Shown here piece after piece: positions 49,037-58,701 of a stretch of DNA of 64,000 nucleotides. The stretch covers positions 558,001 to 622,000 of the forward strand of contig JAEWUC010000003.1 in the NCBI GenBank assembly GCA_023397505.1. Reading direction: 5' to 3'. A program made the position numbers and the translations under genes. The notes under the pieces were generated by a model. That model did no database searches, was not told the origin of the DNA, and worked only from the letters and a program-made list of their open reading frames with translations. The stretch is from Bacteroidota bacterium (lineage in GTDB: Bacteria; Bacteroidota; Ignavibacteria; Ignavibacteriales; Melioribacteraceae). The number at the start of each line of letters is the position of its first letter. Within the stretch, counting starts at the first letter, position 1.

Positions 49037-52000
49037 GTATAAACAGCTCTTCTTAGAGATTTTTCAATTGCGTTTTTAAAACTGCCGAGAATAACAGGTT
49101 TCTGAAAAACAAAAACAACGCCTAAATCGCTGTAATCTTTTTCGAGATCAGGAGTAATATCGCTGCTTAATACAATAACAGGCGGTTTGTATTTTAACTC
49201 TGTTGTGTTTAATTGTTTTACAAGTTCATAGCCGTTCATTTCGGGCATATTATGATCTGTTATTACAAGGGCTGGCGAAAACTGTTGAATTTTTTCTACG
49301 GCCACCTTACCGTTTTCCGCTTCAAGAACAGTATAACCCGGCATCAGACTTCTCAATAGTTTCGAATACAGTAGTCTGTCCATATTCATATCTTCAACAA
49401 GCAAGATATAATTTGAAGCGACTGGAATCGTAAAAATAAATTCCGAACCGTGGCCGTATTCGCTTTCAACCCAGATTTGTCCGCCGTGTTTTTGAACAAT
49501 CTCGTTAACAAGTGAAAGTCCAAGCCCGCTTCCTCTTTCGCCTGCAGTGCCCGGAGTTGTAAATTTTGAATCAACTTTAAAAAGTTTTTGCCTGTCTTCG
49601 GGCATAATTCCAACGCCGTCGTCTTTAACGCTGAATTGCGCCTGGCGCTTTTCAACATCTGCCTTGGCAATAATCTTTATTGTTCCGTTCTGCTTAGTAA
49701 ACTTTATAGCGTTCGAAATCAGATTATTGAATACCTGGAATAAAAGACTTTCATCGGCATGAATAAAAAAATCTTTATCGAGTTCTGAAACAATACTAAT
49801 ATTTTTTTGAAGCGCTGCGCCGGATAAAACCTGAATAACTTTATCTATAATTACTTTTGAGTTTATTCTATCCGGTTCAAATTTTATTCTGCCTGTTTGT
49901 AACCGGGTCCAATCCAATAAAGAATTTACCATATTCAGCATGCTCTTTGCCGACTCGCGAATGAAACTAATATACTCATCTCGTTTTTCTTCTTCTAAAT
50001 CTTTTTCGGTTAATAGAAAATCTGTAAATCCAAGTATGGAAGTAAATGGGGTTCTTAAATCATGAGATACAATTGAAATGAACCTATCCTTGGCGTCGTT
50101 AAGTTCTTTTAAATCTTTGGCGGATTTTTTCAACTCTTCTTCGGCATGTTTTGCTATTGAAACATCGCTTATAATCCCGAATACTTTTTCAATTTCACCT
50201 CGCGATCCCCTAGCGAGAGTAATTTTATTTTCAATCGATATTACATTACCCTGTGTATCAATTATCCTGTATTCAAAAGTATCGAAGGATTTGGTAATAT
50301 TGCCGTAGAGTTTATCCATCTTTCTATTAAACTCGTCAATGTCATCCGGGTGAATAATTTTCTGCCACAGTTCCGGGTCTCTTAAAAACTCGATACCGGA
50401 ATATCCTGTAATTTTTTTTATCGCCGGCGAATAGAATACAACTTGCAAATCGCCGTTTACTCTTTCGGCTGTCCAGATGCTTTGATTTATATTCTCTGAA
50501 ATACTACGGTATCTTTCTTCAGAAATTTGCAGTGCTTTCTGTACTTTTTTCTCGTCTGTAATATTCCTTAAAACCCATACGGTAAAATTTTCTTCTTCGG
50601 TTTGGTAGGATGAAACAGAATTTTCAAGCTCAATTACAGTGTTGTCGCGCCGCTTTCCTGCAAATTCATATCTTTCCGGGGAATCTTTTCCTTCTTCGCA
50701 ATCTTCAATATATTCTGCAATCCTCGTCAAATCTTTTTCGTGAATAAAATCAAGCGGGTCCTCGCCAAGAATTTCACTGGCGCTTGTATAACCGAACATC
50801 TTCACAAACGAATCGTTGACAAGTACAAATCTTTTTTTACTCAGCAGCGCAATGCCGTCCAATGAAGCTTCAAAAATTGAACGGATAAGTAAAAGATCCT
50901 TTTCTGATTCTTTCTTAAGAGTTATATCAGTAAGAATTACATTATAGTATTGAGGAAAATTCTGTAAATCGGATACAAACGAGAAACCGGCAAGTACATG
51001 AACTCGTTGGCCAAGTTTCGTAACCATCGGAATTTCGAGTGATTGAATTCTTCCGGAATGAATGAAATCCAAACTAAATCCTGTGGTGCTTAAAAAATAC
51101 GGGTCGATTAAATCATTAAAGAATAGTTTGTGGATTTCATCTTCGGCGTACATAAACACATCAAGAAAATGCGGATTTGCATATGTTATCTTCCCGTCAA
51201 GCGAAAGTATGCAAATAAACTCCTGTGAATTTGTTACTATATTTTTAAAGAGTTCTTCGGATTTTTGTAATTCTTTTTCAGTTTTTACTCTTTGCGTAAT
51301 ATTAGAGCAAAGCATTATGATACTTTCATCTTCCCCCTCACCGATAATGCCGATTTTTATTTCGTAGTATTCTGCGATCCCATCTTCTTCACCGATTCTT
51401 AACTGCTCTTCCCATACTTTGGACAGAGAAAGTTCATTGATAATATTTTCGAAAAAATTTTTATTTATCTGCGGAAATATTTTGCCTATAAATTTGCCGA
51501 ATACTTCGCTGCGCGTTAGCCCGAATAATTTTGTGGCGGATTCATTCCAAAAATTTATTTTACCTTCATTTGTTAAACCAATCACCCCGTCAAGAACGCG
51601 CGAAACAATTTGCTGATATTTATTTAATTCTTTTAATTCTTCTTCAGGAACTTTATCTAATTCTTCGATGTCGGTTATTTTTCTTACAAGGACGATAATG
51701 GTATCTATGCTAGAATCGCGCTCGCCAAAAGGTATAAGTGTAATTACAACCTTTTGCTGCTGCGAATTTTTAACGAAAGGAATTTCAGTATAAACAGTTT
51801 TATTGGTCCTTAATACCGAGTCGAACAAATTTTTAAATAGCATAGCAGAAAACTTTTGAGGCCGTTTTGAACTTTTATGATTTTCTGGTTCAAAGAGAAA
51901 CTCAAAATCATCTATATTTTTGGTGGGTACTAATTTGATATTTCCGTCACGGTCTGTAAGAAAAAAATAATCGCAAATGAGATACAGAAAATTTTGAAAA

Positions 52001-52431
52001 TTGCTTGAGTGTAAAAGGGTAACATCGTTTTTTTCAGGACTTACTTTTACATCCTCCACAACCATGATTCCGCCTTTGAACAAAGAATCAACAATTATAG
52101 GCGAGCATTTAACAAGGATAGAGATTTTACCCCCACCGAGTGTGCGGGATGTTACAAGTTCTTTTTCAAACGAGATTCCTTTTTCTAGATCGTTTAATTC
52201 TTTCCTGAGATCAACTTCTTCGAACAATCGGTATTTGTAAATACTTTTACCGATTAAACTTTCAGGACTTCCCTCAACAATTCCGTTGAATAAGAAAAAA
52301 TTCTTATTCACATATTTTACCATAAAATCATCTTGAAAAAGCAAAACTCCTATTGGAGCCGATTCAAGGTACTCACGGAAAGTGTTGTCTGTGCTTGAGA
52401 AATCGAATGTTTTGTCGAATTGTTGAGGCAT
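49033..52431 (-). CDS. Cytoplasmic multi-PAS hybrid sensor histidine kinase with receiver domain
   Basis: 1132 residues with no membrane segments. PAS domains around 20-130, possibly 140-255, then 275-385, 393-508, 515-630 and 640-765. HisKA with phospho-acceptor H791 (SIVSHDLRTPFTSI), HATPase with NNLISNAIKF, DDGVGI and GSGLGLSLV, and a C-terminal receiver domain with D1060 in VITDHNMPE. No output domain, so it needs a phosphotransfer partner or acts through the receiver. The start ATG (52429-52431) is used; a TTG just before is in frame. It lies directly downstream of pckA on the same strand, but a terminator separates them. Confidence 0.9.
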   Translation of the reverse strand: MPQQFDKTFDFSSTDNTFREYLESAPIGVLLFQDDFMVKYVNKNFFLFNGIVEGSPESLIGKSIYKYRLFEEVDLRKELNDLEKGISFEKELVTSRTLGGGKISILVKCSPIIVDSLFKGGIMVVEDVKVSPEKNDVTLLHSSNFQNFLYLICDYFFLTDRDGNIKLVPTKNIDDFEFLFEPENHKSSKRPQKFSAMLFKNLFDSVLRTNKTVYTEIPFVKNSQQQKVVITLIPFGERDSSIDTIIVLVRKITDIEELDKVPEEELKELNKYQQIVSRVLDGVIGLTNEGKINFWNESATKLFGLTRSEVFGKFIGKIFPQINKNFFENIINELSLSKVWEEQLRIGEEDGIAEYYEIKIGIIGEGEDESIIMLCSNITQRVKTEKELQKSEELFKNIVTNSQEFICILSLDGKITYANPHFLDVFMYAEDEIHKLFFNDLIDPYFLSTTGFSLDFIHSGRIQSLEIPMVTKLGQRVHVLAGFSFVSDLQNFPQYYNVILTDITLKKESEKDLLLIRSIFEASLDGIALLSKKRFVLVNDSFVKMFGYTSASEILGEDPLDFIHEKDLTRIAEYIEDCEEGKDSPERYEFAGKRRDNTVIELENSVSSYQTEEENFTVWVLRNITDEKKVQKALQISEERYRSISENINQSIWTAERVNGDLQVVFYSPAIKKITGYSGIEFLRDPELWQKIIHPDDIDEFNRKMDKLYGNITKSFDTFEYRIIDTQGNVISIENKITLARGSRGEIEKVFGIISDVSIAKHAEEELKKSAKDLKELNDAKDRFISIVSHDLRTPFTSILGFTDFLLTEKDLEEEKRDEYISFIRESAKSMLNMVNSLLDWTRLQTGRIKFEPDRINSKVIIDKVIQVLSGAALQKNISIVSELDKDFFIHADESLLFQVFNNLISNAIKFTKQNGTIKIIAKADVEKRQAQFSVKDDGVGIMPEDRQKLFKVDSKFTTPGTAGERGSGLGLSLVNEIVQKHGGQIWVESEYGHGSEFIFTIPVASNYILLVEDMNMDRLLYSKLLRSLMPGYTVLEAENGKVAVEKIQQFSPALVITDHNMPEMNGYELVKQLNTTELKYKPPVIVLSSDITPDLEKDYSDLGVVFVFQKPVILGSFKNAIEKSLRRAVYT

Positions 52432-52513
52432 CAAGAAATACTTTTCAAAAGTTGTATTGAAATTTATAAAAAGAGAAGCTGAAAATGAATCTTATTTATC
52501 GATATGTAAAAAA

Positions 52514-52542
52514 AAGAAGGATGATCAAGATTCATCCTCCTT
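52514..52542 (-). terminator. Intrinsic terminator of pckA
   Basis: On the minus strand, AAGGAGGATGA / TCATCCTTCTT form 11 pairs (one G-U) with a 7-base loop, followed by a run of eight T. It begins 8 bases after the pckA stop. Strong rho-independent terminator. Confidence 0.88.
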
Positions 52543-52550
52543 AATTTAAT

Positions 52551-54149
52551 TTATAGAATTTTTGGGCCTGCTTTGGCAATATCTTCGGTAGTTTCGCCGA
52601 CATACAATTTAAAATTTTCATGAAACATGTTAACCAGTTTTTTAGCAGCTTCGTCGTACTTTGATTTATCTGACCAAGTATTTTTGGGATTTAGAATATC
52701 AGGAGGAACACCATTAACAGCAATAGGAACCTGAAAACCAAAATAAGGATCTTCATAAGTTTCAATCATATCTAATTCGCCGTTTAAAGCTGCATTAAGC
52801 ATTGCACGGGTATATTGTATTTTCATTCTGTGGCCTGTTCCATAAGGTCCACCCGTCCAACCGGTATTCACAAGCCAGCACTTAACATTATGTTTTTTAA
52901 TTTTTTCACCTAGTAATTTTGCATATACTGAGGGATGTAAAACCATAAACGGCGCACCGAAACAGGTACTGAATGTTGCTTTCGGTTCAGTAATTCCTTT
53001 TTCAGTTCCAGCTACTTTTGCCGTATAGCCGGAAAGAAAATGATACATAGCTTGTTCGGTAGTAAGTTTTGCAATTGGCGGCAGAATTCCAAAAGCATCG
53101 GCCGTAAGCATTACAATATTTTTAGGATGTCCTGCCATTCCTGAAGGAACAATATTTTGAATATAATCGATAGGATACGCTGCACGTGTGTTTTCAGTTA
53201 AAGAGTCATCGTTTAAATCCAATCTTCTTGTCAGCCCTTCCATTGCAACATTTTCCAAAACAGTACCGAACTTGCGTGTAGTTTCATAAATATCCGGTTC
53301 GGCTTCTTTAGAAAGATTTATGACTTTGGCATAACAACCGCCTTCATAATTAAAAACACCTTTATCGCTCCAACCGTGTTCGTCATCACCGATTAATTTT
53401 CTTTTGGGATCAGCAGATAAAGTAGTTTTACCGGTACCGGATAACCCGAACAAAACAGCAACATCGCCTGCCTCGCCAACATTCGCAGAACAGTGCATAG
53501 ACATTACTCCGCGCAATGGCATCAAATAATTCATAATTGTAAAAATGGATTTCTTGATTTCACCCGCGTAACTTGTTCCGCCAATTAGAATTAATTTTTT
53601 AGCAAAGTTAATAATTATAAACAATCCTGAATTTGTTCCGTCTTGTTCAGGATCCGCTTGGAAATACGGCATATCTATTACTGTAAATTCCGGTTGATGT
53701 TCTTTTAATTCTTCGGGAGTGGCACCTACGAATAAATTACGTGAAAACAGACTATGCCAAGCGGTTTCTGTTATCACTCTTATCGGTAAACGGAATTCCT
53801 GATCTGTTCCTGCAAAACAATCTTGAATATACAAATCTTTATTCTGCATGTAAGAAAGCATGTGATTATAAATCTTGTTAAAATATTTTTCATCCAATGA
53901 TTTATTAATCTTGCCCCACCAAATATTTTTTTCGCTGCTCGGTTCTTTTACAACGAATTTATCGTTCGGACTTCGGCCGGTATGTTGACCTGTTCGTACA
54001 ATAAGGGGACCCATATGTGCAATCATTGCTTCTCTTCGCCTAGCTGCTTGCTCATAAAGAGATGGTGTGGTTCGATTATAAAACACATTATTAATGTTTT
54101 TTATACCCTGATTATGTAATTGTTGCCAGATTTCTAATTTGGTTTTCAT
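52551..54149 (-). CDS. pckA: Phosphoenolpyruvate carboxykinase (ATP)
   Basis: 532 residues, the normal length. Interconverts oxaloacetate plus ATP with PEP plus CO2; runs as a gluconeogenic enzyme or, in fermenters, as a PEP-carboxylating one that makes ATP. P-loop GLSGTGKTT (235-243), HTGRSPNDKF (56-65) and the kinase-2 region LIGDDEHGWSD are intact. Strong ribosome binding site GGGAGGG. Single-gene unit with a strong terminator. In this genome it would feed oxaloacetate towards succinate and the methylmalonyl-CoA pathway. Confidence 0.96.
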   Translation of the reverse strand: MKTKLEIWQQLHNQGIKNINNVFYNRTTPSLYEQAARRREAMIAHMGPLIVRTGQHTGRSPNDKFVVKEPSSEKNIWWGKINKSLDEKYFNKIYNHMLSYMQNKDLYIQDCFAGTDQEFRLPIRVITETAWHSLFSRNLFVGATPEELKEHQPEFTVIDMPYFQADPEQDGTNSGLFIIINFAKKLILIGGTSYAGEIKKSIFTIMNYLMPLRGVMSMHCSANVGEAGDVAVLFGLSGTGKTTLSADPKRKLIGDDEHGWSDKGVFNYEGGCYAKVINLSKEAEPDIYETTRKFGTVLENVAMEGLTRRLDLNDDSLTENTRAAYPIDYIQNIVPSGMAGHPKNIVMLTADAFGILPPIAKLTTEQAMYHFLSGYTAKVAGTEKGITEPKATFSTCFGAPFMVLHPSVYAKLLGEKIKKHNVKCWLVNTGWTGGPYGTGHRMKIQYTRAMLNAALNGELDMIETYEDPYFGFQVPIAVNGVPPDILNPKNTWSDKSKYDEAAKKLVNMFHENFKLYVGETTEDIAKAGPKIL

Positions 54150-54249
54150 TTCCCTCCCAGGTTGTTAAATCTGACATAAAGGTAATAAATAAGAAAAACA
54201 TTATCAACTAAGGTAGAAAAAACCAATATCCTTAAAATATGACGTTGTT

Positions 54250-55524
54250 TTATAGGAATGAATAAATTTCTTCGAGTATCTTTTCCGTGGCGCCGATGTT
54301 CTGTTTAACATAATCGCCGCAAATATTACCTTTTACTTTCCGCAGATTTTCATCGGAGAGAATTTTACGCAGGTTGTAATAAGCTTCTTTTTTATTATGT
54401 ATAATTATTCCACCGCCGCGCTTAACTAATTCAAGCGCCTCTTGACTGTTTTCAATTTTGGGTCCAAACAAAACGGGAATTCCGTAAACAGCAGGTTCTA
54501 AAACATTATGTACCTGTTTGAAACTTCCGCCAACATAAGCGGCATGAGAATAATAATATAGAGTTAATAAAATCCCAATAGAATCAACTATTATTATTCT
54601 TTCATCTTTGTAGTTATTAAGGAATGAAAAACGTATTGAATCAAATTTTCCATGAAGTATATTTTCAATTTTTTCGAGATGAACAACTGTCGGCTCGTGC
54701 GGTACAACAATTAGTATTACATCTTTATCAAACTTCAAAAGTTTTAGAAGTGCAGGCAGCATTACTTCTTCATCGCTATCCCAAGAGCTCCCGAGTACAA
54801 ATACTTTTTTGTTTCCGAAAAATCCTTCCTTAAAAAGTTTTTTTTCTTTAGCCTGAAGACTTTTTTGATATACCCTGTCGAATCTTGTATCGCCCACGGC
54901 ACTTAGTTTGGAATCCGGTATATCGAACACTTTGAAATTTTCGACGTCCTTTTGCGAAACTGCCAATATTTTTGTTACACCTGCATAAAGTACTTTGTGA
55001 AAACTTTTTATAATTGGAAGTTTTCTTGCATTTTTACTTCTCATGGTAGCATCAACAATCATATATGGAATATTCTTTTTATCAATCTGCCAGATCATAT
55101 TCGGCCAAATATCGTATCGCATAAATACAATTAGGTTGGGACGGACAAGATTTAAGAAGCGCTCTGTTGCGCTATTTGTATCAAACGGCATATAAGAAAT
55201 AATATCTGCGTACGGATAATTTAACGAATTACGGTATCCCGACGGGGAAAAAAAAGTGACAATTATATTCACATCCTTCTGCGCTTTCAATTTTTCAATA
55301 ATCGGTTTGGCTTGCTCAAATTCTCCCATAGAGGCTGAGTGGAACCAAATCATTTTTTTATGTCTGTTTATTCCGGCAAGATTAATTATAAGATTCTCGA
55401 AAAGTTTTCGGCGGTCATTCACCGTCATTTTTATTTTATTCTTTAGCAGCGGCGATATTACGTAAAAAAGCTGCAGCAATGGAAACGAAATTATATTATA
55501 AACTATCTGCCAGAAATTTTTCAT
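54250..55524 (-). CDS. waaA: 3-deoxy-D-manno-octulosonic acid (Kdo) transferase
   Basis: 424 residues of the GT30 family that adds Kdo to lipid A precursor at the cytoplasmic membrane. N-terminal membrane anchor (about 5-25), the conserved IWFHSASMGEFEQAKP block whose Glu is catalytic, and a C-terminal nucleotide-sugar half with AAYVGGSFKQVHNVLEPAVYG and FGPKIENSQEA. Overlap-free but tightly spaced (5 bases) after the GT9 gene, so the two form an LPS core operon. ATG preceded by AGGAC. Confidence 0.93.
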   Translation of the reverse strand: MKNFWQIVYNIISFPLLQLFYVISPLLKNKIKMTVNDRRKLFENLIINLAGINRHKKMIWFHSASMGEFEQAKPIIEKLKAQKDVNIIVTFFSPSGYRNSLNYPYADIISYMPFDTNSATERFLNLVRPNLIVFMRYDIWPNMIWQIDKKNIPYMIVDATMRSKNARKLPIIKSFHKVLYAGVTKILAVSQKDVENFKVFDIPDSKLSAVGDTRFDRVYQKSLQAKEKKLFKEGFFGNKKVFVLGSSWDSDEEVMLPALLKLLKFDKDVILIVVPHEPTVVHLEKIENILHGKFDSIRFSFLNNYKDERIIIVDSIGILLTLYYYSHAAYVGGSFKQVHNVLEPAVYGIPVLFGPKIENSQEALELVKRGGGIIIHNKKEAYYNLRKILSDENLRKVKGNICGDYVKQNIGATEKILEEIYSFL

Positions 55525-55529
55525 AAGTC

Positions 55530-56510
55530 CTATTTAATATTTTTTACCTTATCGAAAACCAACCGAGGAGTAATATCCTTCATACATTTGAAATGCACTT
55601 TAGGGCATTCACTTTTACCGATGTGACTGCATGGTCTGCAATTTAGTGAATTATTTTCCAAGATTAGGCTTTTAATACTGTATGGAACAAAACCAAATTC
55701 TTTAACACTTGAACCGAATACTGCTATTACCCAAACATCCATTGCGGTAGCAACGTGCATCAAACCAGTATCATTCGAAACTACTACTTTACATTTTTTT
55801 ATATCCGCAGCCGTCTGAAATAAATTGTTATCATTCTGTAGATTGATGCTTCCTGCGATTGCATTTGATATTTCTTCACACAAAATCTTATCGTCTTTTC
55901 CACCAAACAAAATTACTTCAAAATCATTTTTAACCAGCATATTACCGAGTTCGATAAAATAATTTTTCGGCCAGCGTTTGGTTTTATGTTGAGAACCAGG
56001 GCAAAAGCCGATATAGTTTTTACCGTCTTTCAAAACAGGTTTAATATTATTTGGAATGAACAATTCCAATCCTTTGGAATCTAGTAGCAAACCTTCCATG
56101 GATTCGGCATATCTCTGCGGAATCTTTTTAAAATCCTTTAGAAAATTTATTTTAAATTTTACAAACAGCCATTTTTTTAACGCCGGTTTATTAAAACGGT
56201 ATTTTTTTGAATGGACAAACCTTGTTATTTGTCTGCTTCGAAAATTATTTTGAAGATCAAGTATTATCTTAAAGTTTTGCGATTTAATATTTTTTTTTGT
56301 CTCAAAAATATTTGAGGTATCATATTCAATTATTTTAGAAATATGCGGGTTTGATCGAACGGCATCCGTAAATTGCGGTTTTACAAGAAAGTGAATTTCC
56401 GACGAGGGGAATTTATTTTTAAGCGCCCTTAAAACCGGTGTAGTTAAAAGAACATCCCCAAGAGAACTTAATCTTACAACAAGAATTTTGATTTTATTTT
56501 CCGGATTCAC
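55530..56510 (-). CDS. Glycosyltransferase family 9 (heptosyltransferase-like)
   Basis: 326 residues. The N-terminal block KILVVRLSSLGDVLLTTP, the central FCPGSQHKTKRWP and the C-terminal SNDTGLMHVATAM are GT9 signatures of ADP-heptose:LPS heptosyltransferases. The C-terminal CRPCSHIGKSECPKVHFKCM cysteine cluster is seen in many GT9 members. The start appears to be GTG (56508-56510) with a poor ribosome binding site; the family core begins only 8 residues later, so a slightly shorter form is possible. First gene of the pair with waaA. Confidence 0.9.
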   Translation of the reverse strand: MNPENKIKILVVRLSSLGDVLLTTPVLRALKNKFPSSEIHFLVKPQFTDAVRSNPHISKIIEYDTSNIFETKKNIKSQNFKIILDLQNNFRSRQITRFVHSKKYRFNKPALKKWLFVKFKINFLKDFKKIPQRYAESMEGLLLDSKGLELFIPNNIKPVLKDGKNYIGFCPGSQHKTKRWPKNYFIELGNMLVKNDFEVILFGGKDDKILCEEISNAIAGSINLQNDNNLFQTAADIKKCKVVVSNDTGLMHVATAMDVWVIAVFGSSVKEFGFVPYSIKSLILENNSLNCRPCSHIGKSECPKVHFKCMKDITPRLVFDKVKNIK

Positions 56511-56624
56511 GCAAACGTTTCATTTTTCAATCAAAATTTAGCCAATTAATGAATTCATTCCAACCTTCTTGTTGGATGTATTGCAGTACTTATTTATTTT
56601 TACTGTGTAATAAATTTAGGTATA

Positions 56625-56894
56625 ATGATGACAACTTTACCGCCCCCGGCAACAAAACCGTTCCCGGATAATTCTATAGAAAAAAAATGTTACGGCATTG
56701 CCGAATCCTTGAAAGAATATATTCCCGCCATGAACGAAAGAAACCGACTTGGTTTTAATCTATATAGATTTGCAATCGGCGAAGGTGATGCTCCTGAAAT
56801 TATTATACGAAACGCTAAAATAAGTTTTACGGGTATTTCCGAAAAAGAATTGGCTGCCAAAATTTCTGAAGAAATGAATAAAATAAAAAGTTGA
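56625..56894 (+). CDS. Small protein of unknown function
   Basis: 89 residues, start ATG (56625) after AGGTATA. It has no signal peptide or membrane helix. The N-terminal 15 residues are Pro-rich (TLPPPATKPFPDN), followed by a predicted alpha/beta body with RNRLGFNLYRFAIGEGDAPEI and a C-terminal helix SEKELAAKISEEMNKIKS. I do not recognise a family. It lies alone on the plus strand between two leftward operons and ends 13 bases before the convergent ABC transporter stop. Codon use looks like its neighbours. The reading frame, ribosome binding site and absence of any overlapping gene argue it is real. Confidence 0.6.
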   Translation: MMTTLPPPATKPFPDNSIEKKCYGIAESLKEYIPAMNERNRLGFNLYRFAIGEGDAPEIIIRNAKISFTGISEKELAAKISEEMNKIKS

Positions 56895-56907
56895 TGGTCA
56901 ATTTTAT

Positions 56908-58695
56908 TTATTGTTTTGCTATTTCCTGATCTTTGTACTGAAGCTGGTATAATCTGTAGTAAATTCCTTTTTTAGCAAGAAGTTCTTGATGTGTTCCAAT
57001 TTCTTTCAGCTCGCCTTTGTGCATTACAAGAATTTTGTTTGAATTTTGAATCGTTGAAAGACGATGTGCAATTACTATTGATGTTCGTCCAACCAACAAT
57101 TTTTGAATTGCATTTTGAATTAATATTTCCGTTTCGGTATCAACGCTTGAAGTTGCCTCATCCAAAATTAGAATTTGCGGATCGTATGCAAGCGCACGCG
57201 CGAATGATATTAGTTGACGCTGTCCCACACTCAACGTTGCGCCTTTCTCTTTCACTTCTTCATCATACCCGTTTGGAAGCTGTGAAATAAATTTATCCGC
57301 ACCGACAGTAACAGCAGAATTAATAATTTGTTCATCGGATATTTCCGAGTTGCCGAGTGAAATATTTGTCTTAATCGTTCCTGAAAACAGAAAAACATCC
57401 TGAAGAACCATCGAAATATATTTCCGCAAATCGCTTTTTTCTATGTCACGGATATCGACTCCGTCGAGTGTGATGGTTCCTTTTTCAATATCATAAAATC
57501 TTGTAAGAATATTTATTATGCTTGTTTTACCTGCGCCTGTTGCGCCTACAATTGCTATTGTTTCCCCGGGATTAATTTTAAATGATACATTCTTCAGTAC
57601 ATACTCGCCCGGGTTATATGCGAACCAAACATTTTTAAATTCAATTTCACCGCGGATTTTCTCAAACTTCAACGGTTTATCCGAATCTTTAATAATTGTG
57701 TCATTATCGAGCAATTTAAAAATTCTTTCGGAAGAAGCCATTGCTGCTTGAAGGATGTTATATTTTTCAGAAAGGTCACGAACAGGCCGCCAGAACATTT
57801 CAGTGTATTGGAAAAATGCGAGCAGCACACCTAAAGTTAATTTGCCTTGAACAACTTCACCGCCGCCGTACCAAATTATTAAACCGAATGTAATCGCGCT
57901 CAATAATTCCACAACCGGGAAAAACACGGCGTAATAAAAAACAGATTTTATGTTTGCGTTTCTATAATCCCTATTAATGGAAGAGAATTTTTTTAGCTCT
58001 TCTTTTTCTTTCGCGAATATTTGTACAACATTCATTCCCGTAACGTGTTCCTGCATATAAGAATTTAACCTTGCCAAGTGCAAACGTACATCACGGTATG
58101 TTTCGCGGACTTTCTTTCTAAAAAGAAATGTAGCATAAAATAAAAACGGCATTACGATCAAGACAACGAGCGCCAAATCCCAAGCCATCGAGAACATGAA
58201 AATGAATATCCAGACAATCACAAATATGTCGCTGAAAACCTGCACAATTCCCGACGAAAACATTTCACTCAAAGAATCAACATCATTGGTTACTCGTGTT
58301 ACGGTTCTGCCGACTGGTGTTTTATCAAAATATTTTAAAGCAAGTTTTTGAACATGGGAAAATACTTGAACACGGAGATCGTAAACAATCCTCTGCCCCA
58401 TGTATTCCGTGTAATATGTTAAAAAATATTGAATTGCCGCCTGAAGAATTAATATCCCGAATAAGGCAATTGAAATCCACATAAGTCCGTTATAATTTTT
58501 ATTCGCTATAAAATCATCAACGGCAATTTGAGAAAGCAGCGGACGTACGGCTGGAAGCGCGGCAACAACTATATTCATTAATATTGCGAGTATGACATAC
58601 TTTTTATACGGCTTAACATAATTAAGCAAGCGGCGCATTAATTTCGCGTCGTATGCTTTGCCAAGTACTTCATCGTCTTTTTGTTCTTCGGCCAT
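56908..58695 (-). CDS. ABC exporter half-transporter, catalytically complete half of a heterodimer
   Basis: 595 residues. Six-helix membrane domain (about 30-320), then an ATPase domain with Walker A GATGAGKT (384-391), signature LSVGQRQ, and Walker B ILILDEATSSVD with the catalytic Glu intact. His switch in IVIAHRLST. It follows the partner half (58702-60453) by 6 bases. The pair resembles TM287/288 and BmrCD-type heterodimeric exporters, where this half is the TM288/BmrD-like one. Substrate unknown (drugs, lipids or peptides are typical). Confidence 0.92.
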   Translation of the reverse strand: MAEEQKDDEVLGKAYDAKLMRRLLNYVKPYKKYVILAILMNIVVAALPAVRPLLSQIAVDDFIANKNYNGLMWISIALFGILILQAAIQYFLTYYTEYMGQRIVYDLRVQVFSHVQKLALKYFDKTPVGRTVTRVTNDVDSLSEMFSSGIVQVFSDIFVIVWIFIFMFSMAWDLALVVLIVMPFLFYATFLFRKKVRETYRDVRLHLARLNSYMQEHVTGMNVVQIFAKEKEELKKFSSINRDYRNANIKSVFYYAVFFPVVELLSAITFGLIIWYGGGEVVQGKLTLGVLLAFFQYTEMFWRPVRDLSEKYNILQAAMASSERIFKLLDNDTIIKDSDKPLKFEKIRGEIEFKNVWFAYNPGEYVLKNVSFKINPGETIAIVGATGAGKTSIINILTRFYDIEKGTITLDGVDIRDIEKSDLRKYISMVLQDVFLFSGTIKTNISLGNSEISDEQIINSAVTVGADKFISQLPNGYDEEVKEKGATLSVGQRQLISFARALAYDPQILILDEATSSVDTETEILIQNAIQKLLVGRTSIVIAHRLSTIQNSNKILVMHKGELKEIGTHQELLAKKGIYYRLYQLQYKDQEIAKQ

Positions 58696-58701
58696 TCTTT
58701 A

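Noticed and set aside
52497..52504. TATCGATA motif near the hybrid kinase start, same palindrome as in the rex repeat
   Set aside because: A single 8-base AT-rich palindrome is expected a couple of times by chance in a window of this size; no second copy at the 14-base spacing.
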